Below are positions 1 through 4,823 of a stretch of 8,974 nucleotides of DNA, in pieces. The notes under the pieces were generated by a model. It searched no databases. It was given only the letters and a program-made list of their open reading frames with translations, and was not told where the DNA came from. Positions within the stretch are counted from its first letter, which is position 1; each line of letters opens with the position of its first letter. Source of the stretch: Candidatus Latescibacterota bacterium (GTDB lineage Bacteria; Krumholzibacteriota; Krumholzibacteriia; Krumholzibacteriales; WJIX01); the NCBI GenBank assembly GCA_030643145.1, contig DAOWMJ010000077.1:1-8974 (forward strand), given 5' to 3'. A program made the position numbers and the translations under genes.

Positions 1-127
1 TAAATCCAATAACTGACGGTGAGGTTCTCCCACCTTCAGGATTGGTAATAATTACAGGCTCGCCGCCTTCCATAACTGAAACACACGAATTTGTTGTACC
101 AAGATCTATTCCTATAACCTTCCCCAT
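1..127 (-). CDS. dnaK: Chaperone DnaK (Hsp70), N-terminal fragment
   Basis: Only the first 42 codons are present; the gene runs off the low-coordinate edge. The translation opens MGKVIGIDLGTTNSCVSVME and continues with GGEPVIITNPEGGRTSPSV. This is the phosphate-1 segment of the Hsp70 ATPase domain: the GIDLGTTNS loop binds ATP phosphates, and the EG-RT-PS stretch is equally diagnostic. DnaK is a cytosolic ATP-driven chaperone that works with DnaJ and GrpE. The start is fixed by a strong GGAGGT ribosome binding site about seven bases upstream of the ATG. The preceding gene is an unrecognised small protein, not hrcA or grpE, and I see no CIRCE inverted repeat (TTAGCACTC-N9-GAGTGCTAA) in the 215-base leader, so HrcA control through CIRCE is unlikely here. 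Identity is essentially certain; only the full length is unknown. Confidence 0.97.
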   Translation of the reverse strand, partial: MGKVIGIDLGTTNSCVSVMEGGEPVIITNPEGGRTSPSVIGF

Positions 128-199
128 TTTATACCTCCACTCTTTTCATATTTAAAAAAATTTAATTCTTATAGTCTGTCATTCTAGTCTGATTACATA

Positions 200-216
200 G
201 ACAACATCCGTGCCAA
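200..216 (-). promoter_or_regulatory. Sigma54-like -24/-12 element before dnaK
   Basis: The minus strand reads TTGGCACGGATGTTGTC. The sigma54 consensus is TTGGCACR-N4-TTGCW. The -24 half matches perfectly, GG to the -12 dinucleotide has the correct 10-base spacing, and TTG of the -12 half is present, but the key GC is GT. The expected start would lie about 60 bases before the dnaK ATG. No convincing sigma70 -35/-10 pair stands out in this leader. The element is seen; its function is inferred, and the -12 mismatch is a real weakness. Confidence 0.35.
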
Positions 217-249
217 AATAGTAAAAAAGTTGATATTCTTGTAACTTAT

Positions 250-275
250 CTATACGCAAGAGCTTAAGTGTATAG
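250..275. repeat. Small inverted repeat in dnaK upstream region
   Basis: CTATAC at 250-255 is matched by GTATAG at 270-275. On the plus strand the stem can extend through a G-T and a C-G pair to 8 bp around a 10-base loop. There is no following T-run on either strand, so it is not an intrinsic terminator. It could be an operator between the 104-residue gene and dnaK. Confidence 0.35.
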
Positions 276-305
276 TATTGCAAAAACAAATCTTCCTCTT
301 CAAAT

Positions 306-339
306 TTAATGCCAATTAAACACTGCCATTAATGCCAAT
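306..339. repeat. Pair of 11-bp direct repeats (TTAATGCCAAT), 23-bp period
   Basis: TTAATGCCAAT occurs at 306-316 and again at 329-339, just past the stop codon of the 104-residue gene and about 180 bases before the dnaK start. A partly similar CTGCCATTAA fills the space between them. A 23-bp period is close to two helical turns, which would place two protein-binding sites on the same face of the DNA. The repeat is visible; a regulator binding it is inference. Confidence 0.5.
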
Positions 340-342
340 ATG

Positions 343-657
343 TCAGCTATTGTCAGCCTCCTTGCTCTCTCCCTCGAAATCACACTTAATCTCTCCATTT
401 CCAAGACGCAAGATCATTTCACGACATATAGTGTAATTCTGCTTTGCTAAATCTGTGTATCCAAAATATCTGCACCTCCCCTGTTTGTCACAACCGCTTG
501 ATTTTCGGCAATTTATCAAATTCAGCCTTATCCATGAAGTTATATATTCTCCTGTCGAAACATCCCATTTAACAGATTGAGCCTCTATATCTTTATCTTG
601 TTTATAAGGGAAAAGCTGTTTCTTAATCTTCTTAATAAAGATTTCTTCCGGTTTCAT
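343..657 (-). CDS. Hypothetical cysteine-rich small protein (104 aa)
   Basis: I do not recognise a family. The start is well supported by a full AGGAGGT ribosome binding site immediately upstream of the ATG, which makes this a real gene. The N-terminal third is lysine-rich and charged (MKPEEIFIKKIKKQLFPYKQ). Five cysteines fall in the second half at residues 50, 56, 62, 78 and 92, spaced CX5CX5CX15CX13C, which could be a metal-binding or disulfide-bonded module. There is no signal peptide or membrane segment, so a cytosolic protein is likely. It lies between the cca-side palindromic element and dnaK on the same strand. Its promoter is not obvious. It ends EGESKEADNS, an acidic and probably flexible tail. 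No function is assigned. Confidence 0.8.
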   Translation of the reverse strand: MKPEEIFIKKIKKQLFPYKQDKDIEAQSVKWDVSTGEYITSWIRLNLINCRKSSGCDKQGRCRYFGYTDLAKQNYTICREMILRLGNGEIKCDFEGESKEADNS

Positions 658-754
658 TTTACCTCCTAACGTCAGCTTTATCGAACCCGCCTGCTTTTTA
701 TATAAAAATCTCTTTAAATTGATTTCTACCTTTAACCAGCGTATAATAAGGCAA

Positions 755-870
755 TGAGGTTTCTGCGGTCTAGTATTCCTCGTCGATCTCTTTTATTAGA
801 TTTTGCAATGCGTAATCTATAGGATTTCGTAAAGAGGTATACCCCCTGACATCATCTCGCAGAAACCTCA
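755..870. repeat. 116-bp imperfect palindrome with 13-bp inverted ends
   Basis: TGAGGTTTCTGCG at 755-767 is the exact reverse complement of CGCAGAAACCTCA at 858-870. Inside are further matching arms in nested order. On the minus strand GTATACCTC pairs with GAGGAATAC (one mismatch), and TAGATT pairs with AATCTA around an 11-base loop. The whole segment can therefore fold as one long interrupted hairpin. It occupies most of the gap between cca (ends 878) and the 104-residue gene (starts 657). The form resembles a MITE or an ERIC-like intergenic palindromic unit, or a structured 3' region of the cca transcript. No target-site duplication is visible at its ends, and only one copy is in the window. 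Confidence 0.6.
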
Positions 871-871
871 C
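770..871 (-). CDS. Possible 33-codon ORF inside the palindromic element
   Basis: A GTG seven bases after the cca stop codon opens a 33-codon frame that reads RFLRDDVRGYTSLRNPIDYA and then an amphipathic LQNLIKEIDEEY tail before TAG. The composition looks protein-like. However, the start has no well-spaced ribosome binding site and the frame lies almost wholly inside the 116-bp palindrome. It might be translated by re-initiation after cca, or be a relic of a cca C-terminal extension in another frame, or be chance. Low confidence. Confidence 0.2.
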   Translation of the reverse strand: MRFLRDDVRGYTSLRNPIDYALQNLIKEIDEEY

Positions 872-877
872 CCCTAT

Positions 878-2254
878 TTAGTGATCTTTCTTTTTATATT
901 TTTCAGCAACAATTTCAGTTAATTTATCCCGATTGTTAAAATCAGGTTTTTCTATCACTTCTTCTAGTAATTGTTTGAGTATCTCTCCAACGCGGGGGCC
1001 GACTTTCAATCCCGTTATTTTCATAACGTCACATCCGTCAATCTCAAGATCAACTATTCTAAGAGCGGAATCGGATTCTATCACATTCTCTATTCTTCCC
1101 TTTAGCCATTCAACATTCCTAACCGATTCTATATCACCCCTGGACAAAGCGTCTGCTACTCTTAGAGCAAACAAATCTTCGAGATTTTCAACGCCGACGC
1201 GAGACATAAACCTTCTTACTGTACTATCTTTGCAATTCTCGGCAAGATTGAACATATGTTGCCTTACTAAATGACAGACATTATTAGTGAATTTTTTTGA
1301 AAACTTGAATCGATTAAGAATTTTTCGAGCAATTTGCTCGCTCTCTACTTCGTGTCCATAGAAAACGATTCTTCCTTCTTTCTTCCTCTTTTTACTCATC
1401 TTTCCAAGATCATGCAGCAAGGCGCTCCACCGTATATTAAGTCTTTTCGGAGCCATATCACAACTCTTTGTCGAATGGTTAAAAATGTCATCCGGATGGA
1501 ATTCATTCTGCATAATCCCAAATGTCTTTTCAAGCTCCGGCAAAACATAATTCAGAAGGCCTGTTTCGTGCATAAACAGAAATCCATCACCCGGCTTATC
1601 AGACAAAAGGAGCATCTTGTTAATTTCTTCCTTTAACCTTTCGCCTGAAACTGTTGCAATCAAATGCGTATTCCGTTCTATTAAATCTCTTGTTGTACTA
1701 TCAATATCCAACTTAAATCTGCATAAGAACTGGACTCCCCTGATCATCCTAAGTGGGTCTTCCTCGAAAGAGTCCTTTTTGTTAACCCTCAGGAGTTTTT
1801 TTTCTATGTCACCAAATCCGTTCATTGGATCAATAAGCAACTTATTTTTTAGGTTCAAAGCGATTGAATTCATTGTATAATCGCGCCTTACGAGATCATC
1901 CTCTACACTTACACCAGGATCTGCGTTTACTTCAAAATCTCTATGTCCCCAACCTGTAGAGTATTCTTTGCGAGGAAGCGCGATATCAACCGTTTTACCA
2001 CCGTTCGGTGTAAATTTGATTACACCGAACGATTTTCCAACTAAATCTGTTCTTCCATATTCCTCAAGAAGTGAAACCACCCTCTCCAGCTCTATACCTC
2101 TCACCAGATAATCTTCATCTAACGACTTTTTCTTCAACCCGAAAAGGAGATTCCTTACAACACCTCCCACGAGATAGAGCTCTCCTTCTCTAAGTAGAGC
2201 ATTTTCCCAATTACAAAGTTCTCTTCCAATTTTGATTGTATCTTTTCGATTCAT
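878..2254 (-). CDS. cca: CCA tRNA nucleotidyltransferase, HD-domain type
   Basis: 458 residues; it adds or repairs the 3' CCA of tRNAs from CTP and ATP in the cytosol. It belongs to the class II nucleotidyltransferase family. Visible motifs in order: GGVVR at 30-34 and the metal-binding D46-E-D48; a third acidic residue in VDIAL at D90; RRDYTMNSIA (123-132) for nucleotide handling; EDPLRMIRG (165-173), whose EDxxR reads the incoming base; SGERLKEE at 203-210 in the neck; then an HD domain with H260, HDLGK (281-285) and GHEVES (300-305). The C-terminal HD is as in E. coli-type enzymes, which also have phosphohydrolase activity. The close relative poly(A) polymerase I is the main alternative, but the HD domain favours CCA addition. 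None of the three tRNAs here encodes CCA, so the activity is needed. The ATG has only a weak upstream Shine-Dalgarno. The family usually has D where this protein has N35. Confidence 0.92.
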   Translation of the reverse strand: MNRKDTIKIGRELCNWENALLREGELYLVGGVVRNLLFGLKKKSLDEDYLVRGIELERVVSLLEEYGRTDLVGKSFGVIKFTPNGGKTVDIALPRKEYSTGWGHRDFEVNADPGVSVEDDLVRRDYTMNSIALNLKNKLLIDPMNGFGDIEKKLLRVNKKDSFEEDPLRMIRGVQFLCRFKLDIDSTTRDLIERNTHLIATVSGERLKEEINKMLLLSDKPGDGFLFMHETGLLNYVLPELEKTFGIMQNEFHPDDIFNHSTKSCDMAPKRLNIRWSALLHDLGKMSKKRKKEGRIVFYGHEVESEQIARKILNRFKFSKKFTNNVCHLVRQHMFNLAENCKDSTVRRFMSRVGVENLEDLFALRVADALSRGDIESVRNVEWLKGRIENVIESDSALRIVDLEIDGCDVMKITGLKVGPRVGEILKQLLEEVIEKPDFNNRDKLTEIVAEKYKKKDH

Positions 2255-2311
2255 ACAAAAAAGCTATCGGAGAATCTTCTTTTAGTCAACAGTTTATCCA
2301 ATGATCACTCT

Positions 2312-2383
2312 TTAAGCTTTCCATAAGGAGAGTAAGCCTGCCATTATGACAGGCTCTGTCCCGGGAGCTGAGAACAAAAACAT
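2312..2383 (-). CDS. Possible 23-codon leader ORF upstream of cca
   Basis: An ATG at 2383 is preceded by GGGAGG about 11 bases upstream and opens MFLFSAPGTEPVIMAGLLSL followed by WKA and a stop. The ORF ends 57 bases before the cca start codon. Within it, AGCCTG and CAGGCT (2335-2340 and 2350-2355) can form a 6-bp hairpin. A leader peptide or chance ORF are both possible; no run of a single amino acid suggests classical attenuation. Confidence 0.25.
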   Translation of the reverse strand: MFLFSAPGTEPVIMAGLLSLWKA

Positions 2384-2407
2384 TTTCTTTTTTTCCTCCC
2401 TTTTTGT

Positions 2408-2444
2408 TTTCCCTAAGCTTAAGTTATCTCATATTAAAGGGAAA
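2408..2444. repeat. Inverted repeat between tRNA-Leu terminator and cca
   Basis: TTTCCCT at 2408-2414 is the reverse complement of AGGGAAA at 2438-2444, with a 23-base spacer holding the palindrome TAAGCTTA. No U-run follows on either strand that would make it a terminator. It lies where the cca promoter should be, so it could be an operator. No clear -35/-10 pair for cca was found in 2255-2460. Confidence 0.3.
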
Positions 2445-2460
2445 TTTTTGATTTGGAATT

Positions 2461-2490
2461 AAAAAAATAACTGGCTCATGTTGAGCCAGC
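2461..2490 (-). terminator. Intrinsic terminator of tRNA-Leu
   Basis: On the minus strand CTGGCTCA-ACA-TGAGCCAG forms an 8-bp stem with a tight loop (2471-2489), followed at once by TTATTTTTTT. It starts about 20 bases past the tRNA-Leu 3' end. The plus-strand flank lacks a T-run, so it works in one direction only. Confidence 0.9.
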
Positions 2491-2509
2491 ATTGGTATAT
2501 GAATAATAA

Positions 2510-2595
2510 TGCCGGGAGCGGGACTTGAACCCGCACGAAGTTTTTACTTCAGCGGATTTTAAGTCCGCTGCGTCTGCCAATTCCGCCATCCCGGC
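2510..2595 (-). tRNA. tRNA-Leu (UAA)
   Basis: A complete 86-base class II tRNA. The acceptor GCCGGGA pairs with TCCCGGC over 7 bp, and the discriminator is A73 as expected for leucine. The D arm is GCGGAATTGGCAGACGC. The anticodon stem GCGGA/TCCGC carries loop CTTAAAA, so the anticodon is UAA (bases 2561-2559). A long variable arm with a stem of the GAAG/CTTC type and T loop TTCAAGT follow. The genome does not encode CCA (the next bases are TTATTA), so maturation relies on the cca product next door. Confidence 0.97.
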
Positions 2596-2612
2596 TATCT
2601 TTGTATAACAAC

Positions 2613-2640
2613 AAGTTAGCTGATTTAATAAATTTGTCAA
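2613..2640 (-). promoter_or_regulatory. Possible tRNA-Leu promoter
   Basis: A perfect -35 TTGACA lies at 2640-2635 on the minus strand. The best -10 at an acceptable 16-base spacing is TAACTT (2618-2613), which is poor, but its start would fall about ten bases before the tRNA, as expected. A second TATACA at 2607-2602 is a better -10 but lacks a matching -35 at 17 bases. The exact promoter is unresolved. Confidence 0.4.
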
Positions 2641-2706
2641 ATCATAAAACGCAATATCGAAAATTATTAAAACTTCATCCACTACTGGGGTTCGCTGATC
2701 CGGGAT

Positions 2707-2778
2707 TGTTTTGAAAACAGCATATTGGATTTATAGCATAAAGAATCTTTGCTAGAAGAAATAAATGTTTCGAAACAT
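2707..2778. repeat. Two similar short palindromes in the gap before tRNA-Leu
   Basis: TGTTTTGAAAACA (2707-2719) and ATGTTTCGAAACAT (2765-2778) are both perfect palindromes sharing a TGTTT-AAACA skeleton, with centres about 58 bases apart. They lie between the end of the flavoprotein gene and the tRNA-Leu promoter. A third weaker hairpin, ATTCTG/CAGAAT (2819-2835), is near the flavoprotein stop but has no U-run. The palindromes look like operator half-sites for one dimeric regulator, but similarity of AT-rich palindromes can be chance. Confidence 0.4.
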
Positions 2779-2859
2779 ATCAGGTGATTTTATTAGCTCT
2801 TTAAGTTTTGATTTTAACATTCTGAAATCCAGAATATTGTTGCATATAATAATATTTTC

Positions 2860-3927
2860 TTATGCTTCTTTGAGTTCAGAAAGAAGTTCGTCGATAAGTT
2901 CCTTAACAGTTACGATTTTATCGACACGATGTGCGTTCTGTCCGCAGAAAATAAGGCCGTTATCCACATCACCAAAATAAGAATTCAGAAGAGCCAGCGC
3001 GATACAATATTTCGCTGTTTCAATTTTACAGACCGTGAGACATCTATAAGGACAAGTTATTTTCAGCTTTCCTTTAACTTCAAGATCCTTTAAAAATTTA
3101 TTATGAATCGCCCGTCCAGGCATACCAACGGGACTTTTAATTATAACAATATCCTCTTCCCTGGCATCAAGATAAGCTTGTTTGAATTGCTGAGACACAT
3201 TGCATTCTTCTGTACAAACAAAACGAGTTCCCATCTGAACGCCTGAAGCGCCGAGAGAAAGCATTCTCGCAATATCTTTGCCGTCATAAATGCCACCTGC
3301 GGTGATTACAGGAATCTTTTTACCGTATTTATCTTCATAGGGTTTAATAACTTCCAGAACTTCAGGTAGAAGTTTTTCGAGTGAGAAATCCTCTATATGT
3401 TCCAGTTGCTCTGCTGAAAAACCAAGATGCCCCCCTGCCAGAGGTCCTTCCAGTATCAGCGCATCGGTAATTCTATTATACCTTCTGTCCCAGGTTCGAA
3501 GTATTAACCCTGCAGCTCTAGCACAACTTACAATGGGTACAAGATTCACACTTGGATCCGGAACTAAAGCCGGAAGTTTAGTTGGCAATCCGGCGCCGAA
3601 TGCAATTATTTTAATTCCTTCTTTTACAGAAATTTTGATGAGGTCATTTATGTTGCTTAGAACGCCCATAAAGTTTATTGCGAGGTGTCCATCTGTCAAG
3701 CTTTTGGCTTTTCGGATCTCATTCGCTAATGCTTCTTTAGCTGTTCTTACATATTCATCCGCCGAGGCTTTGATATCACCTAAACCAATACTGGAAATTG
3801 TGCCGATTCCACCCTGGTTTGCTACTGCTGCAGCCAACGGAGCAAGAGAAACCCTGACTCCCATGCCTCCCTGAACAATAGGTATACTTGCACTTAAACT
3901 TCCGATCTGAAGTTTAGGAATTTTCAT
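2860..3927 (-). CDS. Nitronate monooxygenase / FabK-family flavin oxidoreductase
   Basis: 355 residues, a TIM-barrel FMN enzyme of the 2-nitropropane dioxygenase family. In order: QGGMGVRVS near the N-terminus (19-27, FMN contact), EGPLAGGHLGF at 160-170 with the probable catalytic H167, ITAGGIYDGKDI at 208-219 and GASGVQMGTRF at 226-236, both forming the FMN phosphate site. After the barrel there is a cysteine group C292, C296, C300 and C308, then CGQNAHRVD at 328-336. Members oxidise nitronates or act as enoyl-ACP reductase II or other NAD(P)H-dependent flavin reductases; the substrate cannot be read from sequence. It is cytosolic. The ATG has a GGAG site about seven bases upstream. It is a single-gene unit with a structured leader. 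Family assignment is secure, activity is not. Confidence 0.88.
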   Translation of the reverse strand: MKIPKLQIGSLSASIPIVQGGMGVRVSLAPLAAAVANQGGIGTISSIGLGDIKASADEYVRTAKEALANEIRKAKSLTDGHLAINFMGVLSNINDLIKISVKEGIKIIAFGAGLPTKLPALVPDPSVNLVPIVSCARAAGLILRTWDRRYNRITDALILEGPLAGGHLGFSAEQLEHIEDFSLEKLLPEVLEVIKPYEDKYGKKIPVITAGGIYDGKDIARMLSLGASGVQMGTRFVCTEECNVSQQFKQAYLDAREEDIVIIKSPVGMPGRAIHNKFLKDLEVKGKLKITCPYRCLTVCKIETAKYCIALALLNSYFGDVDNGLIFCGQNAHRVDKIVTVKELIDELLSELKEA

Positions 3928-3953
3928 TTATATCTCCATATTTCTCAATTATT

Positions 3954-3982
3954 AAAAAAATTTGGTTCCATTGAAACCAAAT
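3954..3982 (-). terminator. Terminator-like hairpin in the flavoprotein gene leader
   Basis: On the minus strand ATTTGGTT and AACCAAAT form an 8-bp stem, followed directly by a run of Ts (TTTTTTT within 3960-3954). It ends only 26 bases before the ATG at 3927, too close for a separate promoter downstream of it. Either it ends transcripts from upstream with some read-through, or it is an attenuator. A competing pairing is described in the findings. Confidence 0.6.
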
Positions 3983-3993
3983 GAACCATTCAT

Positions 3994-4033
3994 TGTTACA
4001 TTTAAATAAATCTTTCTGGTACTAATTGTAACA
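3994..4033. repeat. 7-bp inverted repeat TGTTACA...TGTAACA
   Basis: TGTTACA (3994-4000) and TGTAACA (4027-4033) flank a 26-base spacer. The second arm overlaps the candidate -10 box of the flavoprotein promoter, so the pair would suit an operator better than an RNA stem. Confidence 0.35.
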
Positions 4034-4058
4034 TAGACAAGATTACAAAAAACATCAA
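4030..4058 (-). promoter_or_regulatory. Candidate promoter of the flavoprotein gene
   Basis: TTGATG (4058-4053), a 17-base spacer and TATGTT (4035-4030) on the minus strand make a moderate sigma70-type promoter. It would give a leader of about 95 bases that contains the terminator-like hairpin. Confidence 0.35.
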
Positions 4059-4103
4059 GTCCTTTATAATTAAAGATTGACGGATTCACATCAATATACC
4101 CGC

Positions 4104-4226
4104 TCATTCCAGTTTACGTAACCCTGCGTTTCTCTTAGCTGCCACCTTGCCCATTTGCAGATTCACAACAAGCTTTACGATCTAGTCTGGCATTATTATT
4201 CGTTGTAGAATGTCACCTTAACTTGG
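4104..4226 (-). other. Gap between small membrane protein and flavoprotein promoter
   Basis: Together with the leader this makes a 299-base gene-free stretch (3928-4226). Above the promoter I see no RNA gene. A minus-strand frame (4181-4104) reads VKLVVNLQMGKVAAKRNAGL then RKLE and a stop. It contains an ATG (4154) but no ribosome binding site, and a TAG lies just upstream. It could be a gene remnant or chance. Confidence 0.25.
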
Positions 4227-4415
4227 TCAGCGTTGATCGCGCCTTTTGTTTATAGCCGAATACACACCGATCAATATCAATCCCACAACCACACCAGGGA
4301 TCAACACTGTGAACACAACTCGGTCCGTGCATCGCGTGACCGTAATCAGTGTGGAAGCTATTATTATAACGCCGCCCAATAACAGGACACCTTCTCTAAT
4401 AATTTCTCTTGTCAT
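4227..4415 (-). CDS. Small two-helix membrane protein (62 aa), hypothetical
   Basis: The sequence has two strongly hydrophobic stretches, about residues 8-27 (GVLLLGGVIIIASTLITV within it) and 33-54 (VVFTVLIPGVVVGLILIGV), joined by a short TRCTDR turn. It ends NKRRDQR, a positive tail that would stay in the cytosol together with the charged N-terminus, giving a helical hairpin in the inner membrane. AAGGA lies about ten bases before the ATG. No family is recognised and no neighbour indicates a role. An opposite-strand frame over the same bases is probably a shadow, since only this one gives a sensible membrane topology and a ribosome binding site. Confidence 0.6.
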   Translation of the reverse strand: MTREIIREGVLLLGGVIIIASTLITVTRCTDRVVFTVLIPGVVVGLILIGVYSAINKRRDQR

Positions 4416-4421
4416 GTCGAA

Positions 4422-4448
4422 TTGTCCTTACTAACAGGTTTCGGACAA
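4422..4448 (-). promoter_or_regulatory. Hairpin over the RBS of the small membrane protein
   Basis: In the minus-strand transcript TTGTCC (4448-4443) can pair with GGACAA (4427-4422), 6 bp around a 15-base loop. The 3' arm includes the GGA of the AAGGAC ribosome binding site, so folding would hide it. The upstream stretch 4449-4621 holds no gene I can see, only a repeated ACGGTTT at 4557-4578. Confidence 0.35.
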
Positions 4449-4621
4449 GCTTCACTACATTAATCTGCCCCGCTAATATATTGAGGCATTAATTTTGATT
4501 GTCCCTCATCCTATCAACGATTTTCTTAAAGATCAAGTTACAAAACAAATATTTATACGGTTTCAAGGAAAACGGTTTATGCATAGAAGGCATATACAGG
4601 ACATGAAATGATAAAAAGGAA

Positions 4622-4694
4622 AGGCGGCAACCGGATTCGAACCGGTGAATGACGGTTTTGCAAACCGTTGCCTTAGCCGCTTGGCTATGCCGCC
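4622..4694 (-). tRNA. tRNA-Cys (GCA)
   Basis: A complete 73-base tRNA. Acceptor GGCGGCA pairs with TGCCGCC; anticodon stem ACGGT/ACCGT carries loop TTGCAAA, anticodon GCA (4661-4659); T arm ACCGG-TTCGAAT-CCGGT. The discriminator is U73, a strong cysteine identity base. CCA is not encoded. It follows tRNA-Gly by 15 bases and is probably cotranscribed. TTCCTTTTT follows the 3' end and may help termination. Confidence 0.97.
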
Positions 4695-4709
4695 TCATAA
4701 CAAAAATGG

Positions 4710-4782
4710 AGCGGGAAACGAGGTTCGAACTCGCGACCTCAACCTTGGCAAGGTTGCGCTCTACCAGCTGAGCTATTCCCGC
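4710..4782 (-). tRNA. tRNA-Gly (GCC)
   Basis: A complete 73-base tRNA. Acceptor GCGGGAA pairs with TTTCCCGC's last seven bases; D arm GCTCAGCTGGTAGAGC; anticodon stem CAACC/GGTTG with loop TTGCCAA, anticodon GCC (4749-4747); T loop TTCGAAC. The discriminator is U73, normal for bacterial glycine tRNA. CCA is not encoded. It is first in a Gly-Cys pair, which is a common bacterial tRNA grouping. Confidence 0.97.
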
Positions 4783-4793
4783 TCTTGTTATTT

Positions 4794-4823
4794 ATTATAT
4801 TACGCGTATTACTGATTTGTCAA
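4794..4823 (-). promoter_or_regulatory. Consensus sigma70-type promoter of the tRNA-Gly/Cys operon
   Basis: On the minus strand TTGACA (4823-4818), 18 bases, TATAAT (4799-4794): both hexamers are perfect. The start would be near 4787, about five bases before tRNA-Gly. The -35 lies inside the last glgA codons (TTG ACA of Leu-Thr) and the glgA stop is in the spacer. Confidence 0.85.

Noticed and set aside
128..342. CIRCE/HrcA operator before dnaK
   Set aside because: No TTAGCACTC-N9-GAGTGCTAA or close variant is present; the CTATAC/GTATAG repeat at 250-275 is unrelated.
341..357. Direct repeat TGTCAGC at 341-347 and 351-357
   Set aside because: It is short and spans the coding end of the 104-residue gene; probably chance.
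755..870. Integron attC site
   Set aside because: The size and hairpin form are suggestive, but the RYYYAAC/GTTRRRY core sites are missing and no integrase or cassette genes are near.
2335..2355. Terminator at the AGCCTG/CAGGCT hairpin
   Set aside because: The stem is only 6 bp and neither side has an adjacent U-run.
2476..2682. 68-codon minus-strand ORF covering tRNA-Leu
   Set aside because: It is the translation of the tRNA-Leu gene and its flanks; the RNA structure is complete, so the frame is an artefact.
4246..4434. 62-codon plus-strand ORF opposite the small membrane protein
   Set aside because: It is the antisense shadow of the two-helix protein, with no ribosome binding site and no plausible topology; every other gene is on the minus strand.
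4489..4698. 69-codon minus-strand ORF covering tRNA-Cys
   Set aside because: It starts within the tRNA-Cys gene and has no ribosome binding site; tRNA structure explains the DNA.
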